Shown piece after piece: positions 1 to 7,375 of a stretch of DNA of 48,353 nucleotides. Position 1 is the stretch's first letter. The number at the start of each line of letters is the position of its first letter. Below the pieces are notes generated by a model. It did no database searches and was not told the DNA's origin. It worked only from the letters and a program-made list of their open reading frames with translations. The translations under genes and the position numbers were made by a program. Source of the DNA: Candidatus Woesearchaeota archaeon (GTDB lineage Archaea; Nanobdellota; Nanobdellia; Woesearchaeales; GW2011-AR9); contig JAGVYE010000006.1 of assembly GCA_018303445.1 (NCBI GenBank), positions 1 to 48,353 of the forward strand. The letters run 5' to 3'.

Positions 1-2
1 CA

Positions 3-92
3 GAAGCTGCGGAAATCAGGCTTCCGCTAGGAAGAAATAAGCTGCTGGATTTAATCAAATACCGTTCAAAAATGAAGATGACGAAAAGATGA
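3..92 (+). CDS. Possible 3' end of a truncated gene
   Basis: An open frame enters from the left edge and ends at TGA 90-92, giving about 29 residues rich in Lys, Leu and Arg. It overlaps ATG 89-91, which opens a 16-codon frame ending at TAA 137-139. I do not recognise either piece. Too little is visible to assign a family, and the frame may be open by chance. Confidence 0.25.
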   Translation, partial: EAAEIRLPLGRNKLLDLIKYRSKMKMTKR

Positions 93-144
93 CAGTATCG
101 TTCATAGGAAAAGAATATAAAGTTATCAGGAATCAGTAATTTCC

Positions 145-561
145 ATGGTTAACTATCTCAAAGCCTATCTTTTTATCGCCTTGGCTGTCGGAGGCATTGG
201 CTTTCTTGACAGCAGTCTTAATTCACTAACAGTATGCCCTTGCTCATATCAAGTTATAGTAGATCTTATTGCTTTTCTTTTCTTTATCATAAACATTATC
301 GCCTTGGGGCTTTTTTGGCACCAAAGAAAACCAAGCCTTACTCTTATCCTTCCCATATACCATCTCTTATTCTTTATAATCCTAAATCTAAGTGCTTCAT
401 TTTTTGCTCTGAATGATTCTTTTAGCCTAACAACACTAAAAATGTATAATCTCATCAGCATACTAGGATCTCTGTTTGAGATAGCCTTTAGCATTTATCT
501 CCTTACTAAATTCAAGATGATCCAATTTCCTTCAAAATCCAAGTCGCATATTCATCATTAG
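145..561 (+). CDS. Small integral membrane protein, unknown function
   Basis: This 138-residue protein has about four hydrophobic helices (near residues 5-25, 38-58, 66-88 and 100-122), short polar loops, and a His/Lys/Ser-rich tail. A Cys-Pro-Cys motif lies in the first loop. No family is recognised, so membrane location is the only inference. Its 3' end overlaps the 3' end of the convergent cutA gene by about 50 bp. It could be a divergent member of a small DPANN membrane family; nothing in the sequence shows a catalytic role. Confidence 0.55.
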   Translation: MVNYLKAYLFIALAVGGIGFLDSSLNSLTVCPCSYQVIVDLIAFLFFIINIIALGLFWHQRKPSLTLILPIYHLLFFIILNLSASFFALNDSFSLTTLKMYNLISILGSLFEIAFSIYLLTKFKMIQFPSKSKSHIHH

Positions 562-826
562 GCTTAACATTGATTTTAGTAATACAGGGTATTTTATAAG
601 GATGCATCTTCTTAATTTTTCTTTCCAATTGAGGGAAGAGCTGCTCAATAGTCTTAATAAGTAGAACATATTCGTTGGCTTTCTCTATTTTTCCTTTCCA
701 GAGATACGTACTTTTAACAGGAAAACAATTAACACAAGCTGCGATTCTCCCTTTTAAGATGTGCTCTGTTATGCTTTCTGCATCTTTATTTGACAGCACA
801 GTTACATAAACGTAAATATATTTCAT
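512..826 (-). CDS. cutA: CutA divalent-cation tolerance protein
   Basis: This 104-residue protein matches the CutA1 family over its whole length: an N-terminal strand, the Ala-Cys-Val-Asn stretch near residue 30, the Ser-x-Tyr-x-Trp-Lys-Gly-Lys segment near 40-47, and the His-Pro-Tyr-x-x-Pro motif near residue 75. CutA proteins form trimers with a ferredoxin-like fold and bind divalent metals; their exact role is unsettled. The start lies 26 bp after the argS stop on the same strand, so the two are probably cotranscribed. Length is normal for the family. The family call is firm, the physiological role is not. Confidence 0.9.
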   Translation of the reverse strand: MKYIYVYVTVLSNKDAESITEHILKGRIAACVNCFPVKSTYLWKGKIEKANEYVLLIKTIEQLFPQLERKIKKMHPYKIPCITKINVKPNDEYATWILKEIGSS

Positions 827-852
827 CTTTATATCTTCTTTTCTCTTCAGGA

Positions 853-2535
853 TTACATTTTTTCAAGGGCTTTAATCCCCAGGAGATTAAGCCCATTAGC
901 CAAGATTTGGCGTACCGCGTCAACTAAAGTTAAACGTGCCGATTTGATTTTAACTTCTTCTGAGAGGACAGGACAGGAATGATAAAACTCATTAAAAACA
1001 TGAGCTAAATCAAGGAGATAACGACATAAAAGATGGGGTTTATATTGTTTTGCCGCTTCCTTCACTGTATTGGAAAAGGTGCTCAAAAAAAGGACCAGAG
1101 CACGCTCTTGCGGTTGAATGAGAACTTCAAATGCGGCTTTCAGAGGTATCCGCCCGGCTTTCTCCAAGATAGAACAGGCTCGCGCATGGGTATATTGTAA
1201 ATAGGGGCCGGTTTCACCTTCAAAACTTAAAGATTCTTCCGGATTAAAAACCATATCCCGCGTCGCATCAGTTTTAAGCATGAAAAATTTAATCGCTGCT
1301 AAGCCAATAAATTCTGCTCTTTGTTTTATTTCTTTCTCGGAAAGATCTCGGTAGCGAGTGCGAACTTCTCTCTCCGCCAGTAAAGCCATCTCGTCCATTA
1401 AATCATCAGCGTCAATGACCATTCCTTCTCTGGACTTCATCCTGCCTGTAGGCAAGTTTACCATCCCATAACTTAAATGATACAGATCTTCGGCAAAAGG
1501 GCGTTCTAACAACGAAAGAATCTTAAACAATTGCTGGAAATGGAGGCGTTGTTCTGAAGCAACTACGTAAATCAAGTTATGAAACTTATAATCCAGATAT
1601 CGTTGCTGAGCAAGATACAAATCCTGTGTAATATACACGCTCGTCCCATCCCCGCGTAAAACAACCTTATTGGGAAGACCATATTGCTCTAAAGAAGCAA
1701 GGATATTTTTAGAGTCATCTTTTACAAAAACTTTTTTTTGAAGACCTTCAAACGCTACTTCTTTTCCTTGTTCATAGATCTCTGACTCGAAATACTCTTT
1801 ATCAAAAGATATGCCAAACCTTTTATAGGTTTTAGCAAATCCGTGCAGCACCCACGAATTCATCTTTTTCCAGAGCTTTCGTACTTCCGCATTTTTATAT
1901 TCCCACTGCCATAGCATCTGCTGTGCTTCCTCCTTTAAGTTAGGATCATCTTTCAGCTTTTGCGAAAAAAGTACATAGAAGTCCCCAACAAAATGATCTC
2001 CTTTTTTCTCCGGTTTTTTCCCTTTCCCCCATTTTTGATATGCGATCATGGACTGGCAAATATGGATGCCCCGGTCATTGACGATGTTAACAGGATGAAC
2101 TTTATTCCCCTGAAATGAAAGTAAACGGCACACTGCATTTCCCAGAGCCATATTTCGTATATGGCCTAAATGCAGTGGCTTATTGGTGTTTGGACCGCAA
2201 TATTCAACCACAATCGAGTCACGATCTTGTCCTGCACCGAATTTTTCTTTCTTTGTTCTAATTGGGGAGATTATTTCCTTTGCAACAAAAGGAACACTAA
2301 GAACAAAATTGAGATACGGTCCAACTACTTCTGCTTTAGAAATAAAAGAAGGGAGTTTTATCTTTTGTTTCAGTTTTTCCGCTTCTGCTTTTGGATTTTT
2401 CCCCAGTTTGAAACAAGAAAAAGCATAATCTCCCAGTTTAGGATCAGGAGGGACGGCAACGAGGTTTCCAACTTCCTCTTCCGGCAATCCCGTTTCTTTC
2501 ACGATTATCTTCACAAGTTCCTGCTTAAATTCCAT
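853..2535 (-). CDS. argS: Arginyl-tRNA synthetase
   Basis: Class I ArgRS, which charges tRNA-Arg with arginine in the cytoplasm. Numbering from a TTG six bases upstream, an Arg-tRNA-synthetase N-terminal domain (about 5-90) comes first. The HIGH-type motif Pro-Leu-His-Leu-Gly-His follows at 122-127, then a Met-Lys-Ser-Arg-Glu-Gly loop near 370 in the place of KMSKS, as is usual for ArgRS. A helical DALR anticodon-binding domain ends the protein. I chose the ATG at 2535 over the in-frame TTG at 2541 because a TATA-like box is centred 29 bp upstream of it, giving a leaderless transcript. Length (560) is typical. cutA follows 26 bp downstream. Structured element copy 1 lies just beyond the promoter. 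Confidence 0.96.
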   Translation of the reverse strand: MEFKQELVKIIVKETGLPEEEVGNLVAVPPDPKLGDYAFSCFKLGKNPKAEAEKLKQKIKLPSFISKAEVVGPYLNFVLSVPFVAKEIISPIRTKKEKFGAGQDRDSIVVEYCGPNTNKPLHLGHIRNMALGNAVCRLLSFQGNKVHPVNIVNDRGIHICQSMIAYQKWGKGKKPEKKGDHFVGDFYVLFSQKLKDDPNLKEEAQQMLWQWEYKNAEVRKLWKKMNSWVLHGFAKTYKRFGISFDKEYFESEIYEQGKEVAFEGLQKKVFVKDDSKNILASLEQYGLPNKVVLRGDGTSVYITQDLYLAQQRYLDYKFHNLIYVVASEQRLHFQQLFKILSLLERPFAEDLYHLSYGMVNLPTGRMKSREGMVIDADDLMDEMALLAEREVRTRYRDLSEKEIKQRAEFIGLAAIKFFMLKTDATRDMVFNPEESLSFEGETGPYLQYTHARACSILEKAGRIPLKAAFEVLIQPQERALVLFLSTFSNTVKEAAKQYKPHLLCRYLLDLAHVFNEFYHSCPVLSEEVKIKSARLTLVDAVRQILANGLNLLGIKALEKM

Positions 2536-2558
2536 AAACAAACCAGAAAGTAAAGAAC

Positions 2559-2568
2559 TTTATATAAA
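2559..2568 (-). promoter_or_regulatory. TATA box of argS (palindromic)
   Basis: The palindrome TTTATATAAA is centred 29 bp upstream of the argS ATG, the spacing expected for a leaderless archaeal transcript. Because it is symmetric it could also drive transcription on the + strand into structured element copy 1, whose first stem begins about 21 bp away. Confidence 0.6.
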
Positions 2569-2582
2569 TTATGTTCTTACGT

Positions 2583-2724
2583 GACTCTGTAGAAAAGTCG
2601 CCAATATGGCCAGTGAGCACTTGTCTATTCGTAAGACCGCTTTGCCCCAGCTCTCAGGAAAACAGTTGAGTAATATACGAGACGTCGAGAAAGCGACGGT
2701 GCGAACGGGACTTTTCTACAGAGC
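2583..2724 (+). mobile_element. MITE-like structured element, copy 1
   Basis: This 142-bp non-coding element is bounded by a 15-bp perfect inverted repeat (CTCTGTAGAAAAGTC at 2585-2599, complement at 2709-2723). It is flanked by a perfect 9-bp direct repeat TTCTTACGT at 2574-2582 and 2725-2733. Inside is the core GGCCAGTGAGCAC (2608-2620), then CTATTCG, then an inner stem CGCTTT/AAAGCG (2638-2643 with 2690-2695) and GGTGCGAACGGGA before the right arm. Copies 2 and 3 share the core but differ in the stems, which stay complementary. It sits between argS and the B3/4 gene. It could be a short transposable element or an RNA gene; the flanking repeats favour mobility. Confidence 0.75.
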
Positions 2725-2749
2725 TTCTTACGTACTTTCTTACAAAAAA

Positions 2750-3433
2750 TTAGAATACCCTCTGGTTATCTTCCTTTACTAAAATAACCAGTTTAGTTCT
2801 TGCATAACAGAAGGTCTTAAGAAGGGTACTTAATTCTTGAGCCATCTTCTTTAAATTTTCAAGAGTAATAGGCGGCACAGCTTCAATATGAATAAGAGCC
2901 GCAGTTGAATTTTTACGCAGCTTAGTGCGTGAACTTTTCCAATAATCTAACCTTGTAGCAATGATCCCTTTCTTATCTTTATAATATAACTCTCCTTTCT
3001 TTAATTTTCTGAAACTTCCACCTTTCTCCACTCCAGTAGCGATGGAAAAAGTAAGATCATGATCTATGCTCTTAGAATCATCAATGCCGACTGGAACAAA
3101 ATATTTTAAAGCAATATAATAAACCAAGTTTTGCAAGCTATTTTTTGTCGCAAGAGTTCTCTTAGATAATACTGTTCTCATTATTTTTTCCAAAGAAGTA
3201 GAGTAATGCTTGCCTTTTAATCCTTCCACCACCACACGCCAATTAGAAATTAGTTCATGATACTTTTTTGTGTTTTTATGAAAAAGAAGCTGCACTAGCC
3301 TTTCTTGTTCCTGAAGAAGATGGCATGACTCTTCAAGCTTTGATTGAGGATCAAAAGAATTCACCTGCAAAAACGCGATGGCAAACTGAGGATGGAATTT
3401 TTCAAAGACCTCTTTAGCGATGATAATTTTCAT
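2750..3433 (-). CDS. Solo B3/4-domain protein (PheRS beta-like)
   Basis: This 227-residue protein carries a B3/B4 domain like that of the phenylalanyl-tRNA synthetase beta subunit, roughly residues 75-215. Recognition features are the Gly-Ile-Asp-Asp run near 115, Gly-Gly-Ser-Phe-Arg near 137, and the Tyr-Trp-Lys-Ser-Ser-Arg-Thr stretch near 165. In PheRS this domain hydrolyses mischarged Tyr-tRNA-Phe; stand-alone versions (COG3382) are thought to act on tRNA or aminoacyl-tRNA, but most are uncharacterised. Its start overlaps the stop of the upstream membrane-protein gene by 4 bp, so the two are translationally coupled. The domain call is fairly sure, the activity is inference. Confidence 0.75.
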   Translation of the reverse strand: MKIIIAKEVFEKFHPQFAIAFLQVNSFDPQSKLEESCHLLQEQERLVQLLFHKNTKKYHELISNWRVVVEGLKGKHYSTSLEKIMRTVLSKRTLATKNSLQNLVYYIALKYFVPVGIDDSKSIDHDLTFSIATGVEKGGSFRKLKKGELYYKDKKGIIATRLDYWKSSRTKLRKNSTAALIHIEAVPPITLENLKKMAQELSTLLKTFCYARTKLVILVKEDNQRVF

Positions 3434-3804
3434 AGTTTCATTTTTTCCGTAGTTTTCTTAGAAATCAAGCGAGAGAAAAATCTCCTAATAGGCCCTTTTT
3501 TCTCTCTGGAAGAAGGCAAGCCGTAGTGCTTGTTTAAATGATCTAAGTCAAAACGAATATCTTCTAATAATTTAACCTTTTTTCGCTCATAATAAGCCCT
3601 TAGCAGCAAGAGAAAAAGGTAAATGCCAAAAACTCCACCAACCAGAAGACTTACGCGAACCAGCCAAGGACGAATCATTTCCTCTAATTGACTTAGCCCT
3701 AAAAAGTCTGTTCCTTCAGGGATTTGCGCGAACTCCAGTTGGGCATAAATAAATGGTAGAAATAATAATAAGAGAAATAAGAGAGGCAATATTTTAATCT
3801 TCAT
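3430..3804 (-). CDS. Membrane-anchored protein with signal peptide, unknown function
   Basis: This 124-residue protein has a strongly hydrophobic N-terminal signal segment (residues 4-20, ending near Ala-Gln), an outside segment of about 25 residues, a second membrane helix near 50-70, and a basic cytoplasmic tail. No family is recognised. The topology suggests a small bitopic protein with a positively charged inside domain. It overlaps the following B3/4 gene by 4 bp, so both proteins are made together. No sequence link to a known secretion or tRNA system is visible. Confidence 0.6.
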   Translation of the reverse strand: MKIKILPLLFLLLLFLPFIYAQLEFAQIPEGTDFLGLSQLEEMIRPWLVRVSLLVGGVFGIYLFLLLLRAYYERKKVKLLEDIRFDLDHLNKHYGLPSSREKKGPIRRFFSRLISKKTTEKMKL

Positions 3805-3897
3805 CTTCTATCACTTTTTTTCTTAAAGACTCATTTAGGTGTTTTTATATGTTTCGTTGAGGTTTTTTATGATGGGACTTTTCAAGAATGAAGAAAA

Positions 3898-3907
3898 TTT
3901 TATAAAC
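3898..3907 (+). promoter_or_regulatory. TATA box for tRNA-Gln
   Basis: TTTTATAAAC lies about 32 bp before the first base of the tRNA. That places initiation a few bases upstream of the mature 5' end, as usual for archaeal tRNA genes. Confidence 0.6.
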
Positions 3908-3934
3908 AATTGATCAAAAGATATAATTTAAGAT

Positions 3935-4064
3935 AGCCCCGTGGTGTAGCGGACTAGCATAGAGCCCTTTGGCCCTTCATGGGATGAAAGGCTTTGACCT
4001 CGGTTCGAATAAGTTCCGTAAGAATATAATGAGAAGCGGAGCTTCGACTTTCCGAGCGGGGCTA
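3935..4064 (+). tRNA. tRNA-Gln(TTG) with two introns
   Basis: The 130-bp gene folds as a tRNA once two insertions are removed. Acceptor AGCCCCG (3935-3941) pairs with CGGGGCT (4057-4063); discriminator A is 4064. D stem GTGT/GCAT is at 3944-3947 and 3957-3960. Anticodon stem GAGCC (3962-3966) pairs with GGCTT (3990-3994), and anticodon TTG is 3969-3971. The loop holds 16 extra bases, best placed at 3973-3988, the canonical 37/38 intron site. T stem CTCGG (3999-4003) pairs with CCGAG (4052-4056), but 48 bases lie between the arms, so about 41 bases interrupt the T-loop. That insert has an 8-bp helix (4011-4018 with 4037-4044). The mature tRNA would be 73 nt with no encoded CCA. Exact intron ends are uncertain by 1-2 bases. 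A T8 run follows. Confidence 0.85.
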
Positions 4065-4072
4065 TTTTTTTT
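4065..4072 (+). terminator. Oligo-T terminator after tRNA-Gln
   Basis: Eight T residues directly follow the tRNA discriminator base, a typical archaeal RNA polymerase termination signal. Confidence 0.55.
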
Positions 4073-4116
4073 AAGAATTTCAGGCTTTTTCTTTCCAAAA
4101 AGCCACCACCAAGTCA

Positions 4117-4890
4117 TTAATTAACAATCTCAATCTTGGGCACAACTTTTCCTTCCATTTCCATCACTTCTTCTACTAATTTACCATAGTCTTTTGCCCC
4201 GGGGCTATTCCTCGCGTACTTAAAGATTGATTTTCCATACTTAGGCGCTTCTTTCAACTTTGAATTGAGGCGAATGGGCGTACTCAGCAGCCCTGGATTT
4301 TCCTTCTGGAGATCTTCTAAGGTGTTCCGGCAAATCCGCGTGCGCTTATCAAAGAGCGTGGGAATTATTTTTGTAATCTGTAAGTGATGGTCATAACTTT
4401 GATTGATTTTTTTCACAATTTCATTCATTTTCTTTAACGCATCATGCCCTAAAAAATCAGTTGACGTTGGCACAAAAGCTTCGTCACAAAAAGCCATCAC
4501 ATTCTGATTGAGAACCCCTAACGAAGGAGGGCAATCAACGAGCAAGTAATCATAGCCTTGAACCGTATCCAACAATTCCCGTAACAATTGCCGTGATTTC
4601 GGCTGAGTTGACATATAATGTTCGGCTTTGGTAAGTGTCTCCTTAGAAGTAATGATATCAAAATTCTTTGCCAAGGTAACAATGCACCTGCTTATAGGCA
4701 CATTGCCTAACAAAGCATCATATAAAGTATAATTTGCCTGAATGCGTAATGAAAGATCAATATTTCCCTGAGGGTCCAAATCAACAAGAAGAACTTTTTT
4801 ATCACAACGGGATAATCCCGCCGCAAGATTGACAGCCGTGGTTGTTTTCGCCACTCCGCCTTTATGATTCATCACACAGATTTTTCTCAT
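4117..4890 (-). CDS. parA: ParA/Soj-family ATPase
   Basis: A ParA-type P-loop ATPase of about 257 residues. The deviant Walker A motif Lys-Gly-Gly-Val-Ala-Lys-Thr-Thr starts about 10 residues in; the signature Lys and the catalytic Lys-Thr are present, with Ala where Gly is more usual. Walker A' follows as Asp-Leu-Asp-Pro-Gln-Gly, and Walker B as Leu-Leu-Val-Asp-Cys-Pro-Pro-Ser. Such proteins segregate chromosomes or plasmids or position cellular cargo by ATP-driven dimerisation on DNA. No ParB or centromere-like repeat is visible beside it. I placed the start at ATG 4890, with GGTGATG just upstream; in-frame ATG 4902 is the alternative. Structured element copy 2 lies upstream. Confidence 0.88.
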   Translation of the reverse strand: MRKICVMNHKGGVAKTTTAVNLAAGLSRCDKKVLLVDLDPQGNIDLSLRIQANYTLYDALLGNVPISRCIVTLAKNFDIITSKETLTKAEHYMSTQPKSRQLLRELLDTVQGYDYLLVDCPPSLGVLNQNVMAFCDEAFVPTSTDFLGHDALKKMNEIVKKINQSYDHHLQITKIIPTLFDKRTRICRNTLEDLQKENPGLLSTPIRLNSKLKEAPKYGKSIFKYARNSPGAKDYGKLVEEVMEMEGKVVPKIEIVN

Positions 4891-4959
4891 CGCCATCACC
4901 ATTTTTTATATTTTTCATTTTTGGAACAAGAGGTGGATTATAAAGTTTGCTGTGCTATA

Positions 4960-5101
4960 GGCCCCTATGAAATCATCGCCAAGGGGGCCAGTGACACGGG
5001 ACTATTCGTGAGACAACCATGCCCTCGCTTTCGAAAAACAAGCCCCTCCTAAAATTATCAGCCTTTCCTGCGAGGGTGCGAACGAGATGGTTTCATATGC
5101 C
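4960..5101 (+). mobile_element. MITE-like structured element, copy 2
   Basis: This 142-bp element has the same core as copies 1 and 3: TCGCCAA, a CCAGTGA-CAC stretch, CTATTCG, AGAC, and GGTGCGAACG near the right arm. The terminal arms (4960-4977 and 5086-5101) pair as TATGAAATCATC with GATGGTTTCATA, with one G-T pair. The inner stem is CCCTCG/CGAGGG (5022-5027 with 5071-5076). No convincing direct repeat flanks it, so it may be older than the other two. It lies between parA and pyrF in the same + orientation as the other copies. Confidence 0.65.
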
Positions 5102-5133
5102 ATCATAATATTAATGACTCCAAACAAGAAAAG

Positions 5134-5141
5134 TATTTATA
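5134..5141 (+). promoter_or_regulatory. Probable TATA box of pyrF
   Basis: TATTTATA here would place initiation near 5165, giving pyrF a leader of about 120 nt that includes the 81-bp inverted-repeat element. No closer TATA-like sequence with the right spacing is visible. Confidence 0.45.
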
Positions 5142-5178
5142 CGACTCTGAAAAGAACCTCAAGAAATAATAATTACTG

Positions 5179-5259
5179 GGTAGTGCACATATTTGACTGA
5201 TGGATTATTGCTTTTTATGCAAGAATTAGTTTAGCGTATCAGTCATTTCTACACACTAC
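5179..5259. mobile_element. 81-bp inverted-repeat element in the pyrF leader
   Basis: The element begins GGTAGTG and ends CACTAC. Its 22-bp ends match at about 16 positions, with TGACTGAT (5194-5201) facing ATCAGTCA (5238-5245). A perfect 9-bp direct repeat TAATTACTG flanks it at 5170-5178 and 5260-5268, as expected of a target-site duplication. The core is unlike the 140-bp elements. As RNA it would fold into a long hairpin just before the pyrF ribosome-binding site (AGGAGG, 5273-5278), so it may affect pyrF translation. Confidence 0.65.
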
Positions 5260-5287
5260 TAATTACTGAAAGAGGAGGTAAATACGC

Positions 5288-6178
5288 ATGACTTCATTTC
5301 GTGAAAAGTGGCTGGCAGCAGTAGACGCAAAAAATTCTGTTCTGTGTGCAGGTTTAGATCCTGCGGAATTTAAAATGGGAAGAAGGGAAGAAGGATTACC
5401 ACCAGGAGCATTTAAGCTAGCTTGGTCACTTAGATATATTAATGCCATTGCCCCTTATGCTGCTGCGGTAAAACCGAATGTGCAGTTTTGGAAAGATAAC
5501 GAGGATATGGAAAGCCTACAGGCAATTGTTCAATATGCTCATGAAAAAGAATTAGTCGTGATTGACGATTCTAAGTTAGCAGACATCGGAGCGACGAATG
5601 ATGCTGGCTTATATCATGCAAAAAAGAAAGGTTTTGATGCCGTGACTCTTGCTCCTTTTGCGGGAAATATGGAAGAAGCAGCAAAACAAGCCCAAGCCAG
5701 AGATATTGGGCTTATTGCCATGTGTCTTATGAGTAATCCTGAATATGAACGAGAGAAGAACAAGTGGGTCGCAACAAGAGAAGGAGATTATTGGGGAAAT
5801 GGACGCTTAGAAACAGATCAAACGCTTATTGACGGTAAACAACATGTAAAACAATACCTCCAATTAGCTCGCGATGCGAATGCTTTTTATCTTGATGGAA
5901 TTGTCATCGGTGCGCCAAGTGCAAAAAATCACATTAAAGAAGAAGAAATTGCCCAAGTAAGATATTCTGTTAGAGGACAGATGCTTGTTCTTCTTCCGGG
6001 AGTAGGTGCTCAAGGAGGAGAGGCACAAGTGATCTGGAGATATTTTGCAAAAGATGCTGTCATAGTAAATGTGGGAAGAAATTTAATGTTGCCCCGCGGA
6101 ATGAAAACTACACCAGATGATCAAACTTACATAGCTAAACATTTCAGAGACATGCTTAATGAACTAAGAGCTGCTTAG
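5288..6178 (+). CDS. pyrF: Orotidine 5'-phosphate decarboxylase (type 2)
   Basis: Catalyses OMP to UMP, the last step of de novo pyrimidine synthesis. The catalytic Asp-x-Lys-x-x-Asp array is D94, K96 and D99, inside Val-Ile-Asp-Asp-Ser-Lys-Leu-Ala-Asp-Ile-Gly-Ala-Thr. A second Lys in Val-Lys-Pro-Asn (62) and the Gly-Ala-Pro-Ser segment near 205 also fit. At 296 residues it is the long subfamily, unlike the roughly 210-residue form of most archaea, which may reflect transfer. A strong AGGAGG lies 9 bp before the ATG. pyrE is convergent downstream; no other pyrimidine genes are in the window. The leader carries an 81-bp inverted-repeat element. Confidence 0.95.
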   Translation: MTSFREKWLAAVDAKNSVLCAGLDPAEFKMGRREEGLPPGAFKLAWSLRYINAIAPYAAAVKPNVQFWKDNEDMESLQAIVQYAHEKELVVIDDSKLADIGATNDAGLYHAKKKGFDAVTLAPFAGNMEEAAKQAQARDIGLIAMCLMSNPEYEREKNKWVATREGDYWGNGRLETDQTLIDGKQHVKQYLQLARDANAFYLDGIVIGAPSAKNHIKEEEIAQVRYSVRGQMLVLLPGVGAQGGEAQVIWRYFAKDAVIVNVGRNLMLPRGMKTTPDDQTYIAKHFRDMLNELRAA

Positions 6179-6179
6179 T

Positions 6180-6397
6180 GCCTATCCCCGTAGAGTGTTC
6201 AGCAGCATCAGGTCGAACGCCCTCTATGGAAGAGCAAGGGCGTCGCGGGTGGCCGTCCCATCCGAGGACGCAGCCCCATCAGTGGAAAAATCGATGCGTT
6301 CGAAGCAAGAAGAGATCGTTGTCCATTCTGCTTAGACGGGAAAATGAACGGTCTTGAGTTACTAAACACCGTCTATGAACCGCCTAGTTGGATAGGC
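6180..6397 (+). ncRNA. Candidate structured RNA between pyrF and pyrE
   Basis: This 218-bp interval lacks a convincing frame but is rich in complementary segments. GCCTATCC (6180-6187) pairs with GGATAGGC (6390-6397). Inside are ACGCCCT/AGGGCGT near 6219-6245, CGTCC/GGACG near 6258-6275, AAGCA/TGCTT near 6304-6331, and AGACGG/CCGTCT near 6332-6375. A run of seven T follows at 6404-6410. The GC content is clearly above the surroundings. It lacks the conserved motifs I know for RNase P RNA or SRP RNA. It could be an independent RNA, the folded 3' region of pyrF, or a third kind of short mobile element, since its ends form an 11-bp near-perfect inverted repeat. Confidence 0.45.
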
Positions 6398-6451
6398 TCT
6401 TAATTTTTTTATTTTGTATAAAACTATAAAAAACGTTTAAAACAGAGAACT

Positions 6452-7270
6452 TTATTTTCTTTCAACACCATACTTTGCCATATATTGATTAAACTGCCCC
6501 ATTCTTTCCCAATTAATCGGTTGTCTCCTTCCATCTATGAAAACAGGATGATTCTGTTTATGTAACCAATCTACGATAGCCCGAATTCCTCCAATACTAT
6601 AAACGGGAATTCCTGTTTTCAGAGTAAAAGCAGATAAGGCATCCTCTCCCCTTGCATCTAAAACAACATGTGCTCTTTTCCATTCTGCTAATGCCTTATC
6701 AGAAAGACCTGTTGGAACTTCACGATCATAAACCGCAGTTGTTTGTTCACGATCGACGCCAATAAGTAAACCTATGATGGGAAGTCTCTTGCCCGTTCGC
6801 TTTTCTACCGCTTGAATCTTTTTGACCGCTTCATACTTTGTCTCTGCTGTTGATGCAACATCATCAACAATTAATATTCTAGCGTAGTTAAAAAAAGCAT
6901 CCATCACAAACATTTTTTCCTTGCCGGAAGCATCTCCATGTACTTTTGCTTCCTTGCGATCGTATTCAAATCGAAGATCAACACTATAGTCCTGTTCAAG
7001 CATCATCGCGGTGGCTTGAGCGATGGCACTTGCCTTGTAAGAAGGCCCAAAGATAACATCAACTCTTTGATCTCCTCGATTTAAAGACAACTCAACCATT
7101 CGCTGTGCATAAAGCCTTCCTAACTCTGCAATGCTTGCCCCAGTTTTAAAAACTCCAGTGTTAACAAAAAAAGGAGTAGGTCGGCCATCTTTTAAAAATA
7201 AATCTGAAGCAAAATATAACCCTTTACGATCCGCAAGAGTCCGTGCTAGAGTTTCAAGTGAAACGCTCAT
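6452..7270 (-). CDS. pyrE: Orotate phosphoribosyltransferase
   Basis: Transfers phosphoribose from PRPP to orotate, giving OMP, the substrate of the adjacent pyrF product. The PRPP-binding motif reads Ile-Leu-Ile-Val-Asp-Asp-Val-Ala-Ser-Thr-Ala near 132-142. The loop Phe-Glu-Tyr-Asp-Arg-Lys-Glu-Ala-Lys-Val-His-Gly (101-112) is characteristic of OPRTs, and Phe-Gly-Pro-Ser-Tyr-Lys (74-79) fits the orotate site. At 272 residues it is longer than the usual 180-230; the extra length is in the C-terminal half. It is convergent with pyrF, across the structured interval. An AT-rich TATTTAAAT lies 25-30 bp upstream of the start. Confidence 0.93.
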   Translation of the reverse strand: MSVSLETLARTLADRKGLYFASDLFLKDGRPTPFFVNTGVFKTGASIAELGRLYAQRMVELSLNRGDQRVDVIFGPSYKASAIAQATAMMLEQDYSVDLRFEYDRKEAKVHGDASGKEKMFVMDAFFNYARILIVDDVASTAETKYEAVKKIQAVEKRTGKRLPIIGLLIGVDREQTTAVYDREVPTGLSDKALAEWKRAHVVLDARGEDALSAFTLKTGIPVYSIGGIRAIVDWLHKQNHPVFIDGRRQPINWERMGQFNQYMAKYGVERK

Positions 7271-7375
7271 GAATTCTTTTTATATCTCATTTGATTTAAA
7301 TAATTATGTTTTTTTTAAAAGATATAATTGAAAAGAACTTAAAGAGAATACTAAGACAAAAAGGCAAAGAAGAAT

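Noticed and set aside
4960-5101. A 9-bp target duplication around structured element copy 2
   Set aside because: The 9 bases on the two sides match at only three positions, which is no better than chance.
6180-6397. RNase P RNA or SRP RNA between pyrF and pyrE
   Set aside because: The conserved P4 motifs of RNase P RNA and the domain IV tetraloop region of SRP RNA are not present on either strand.
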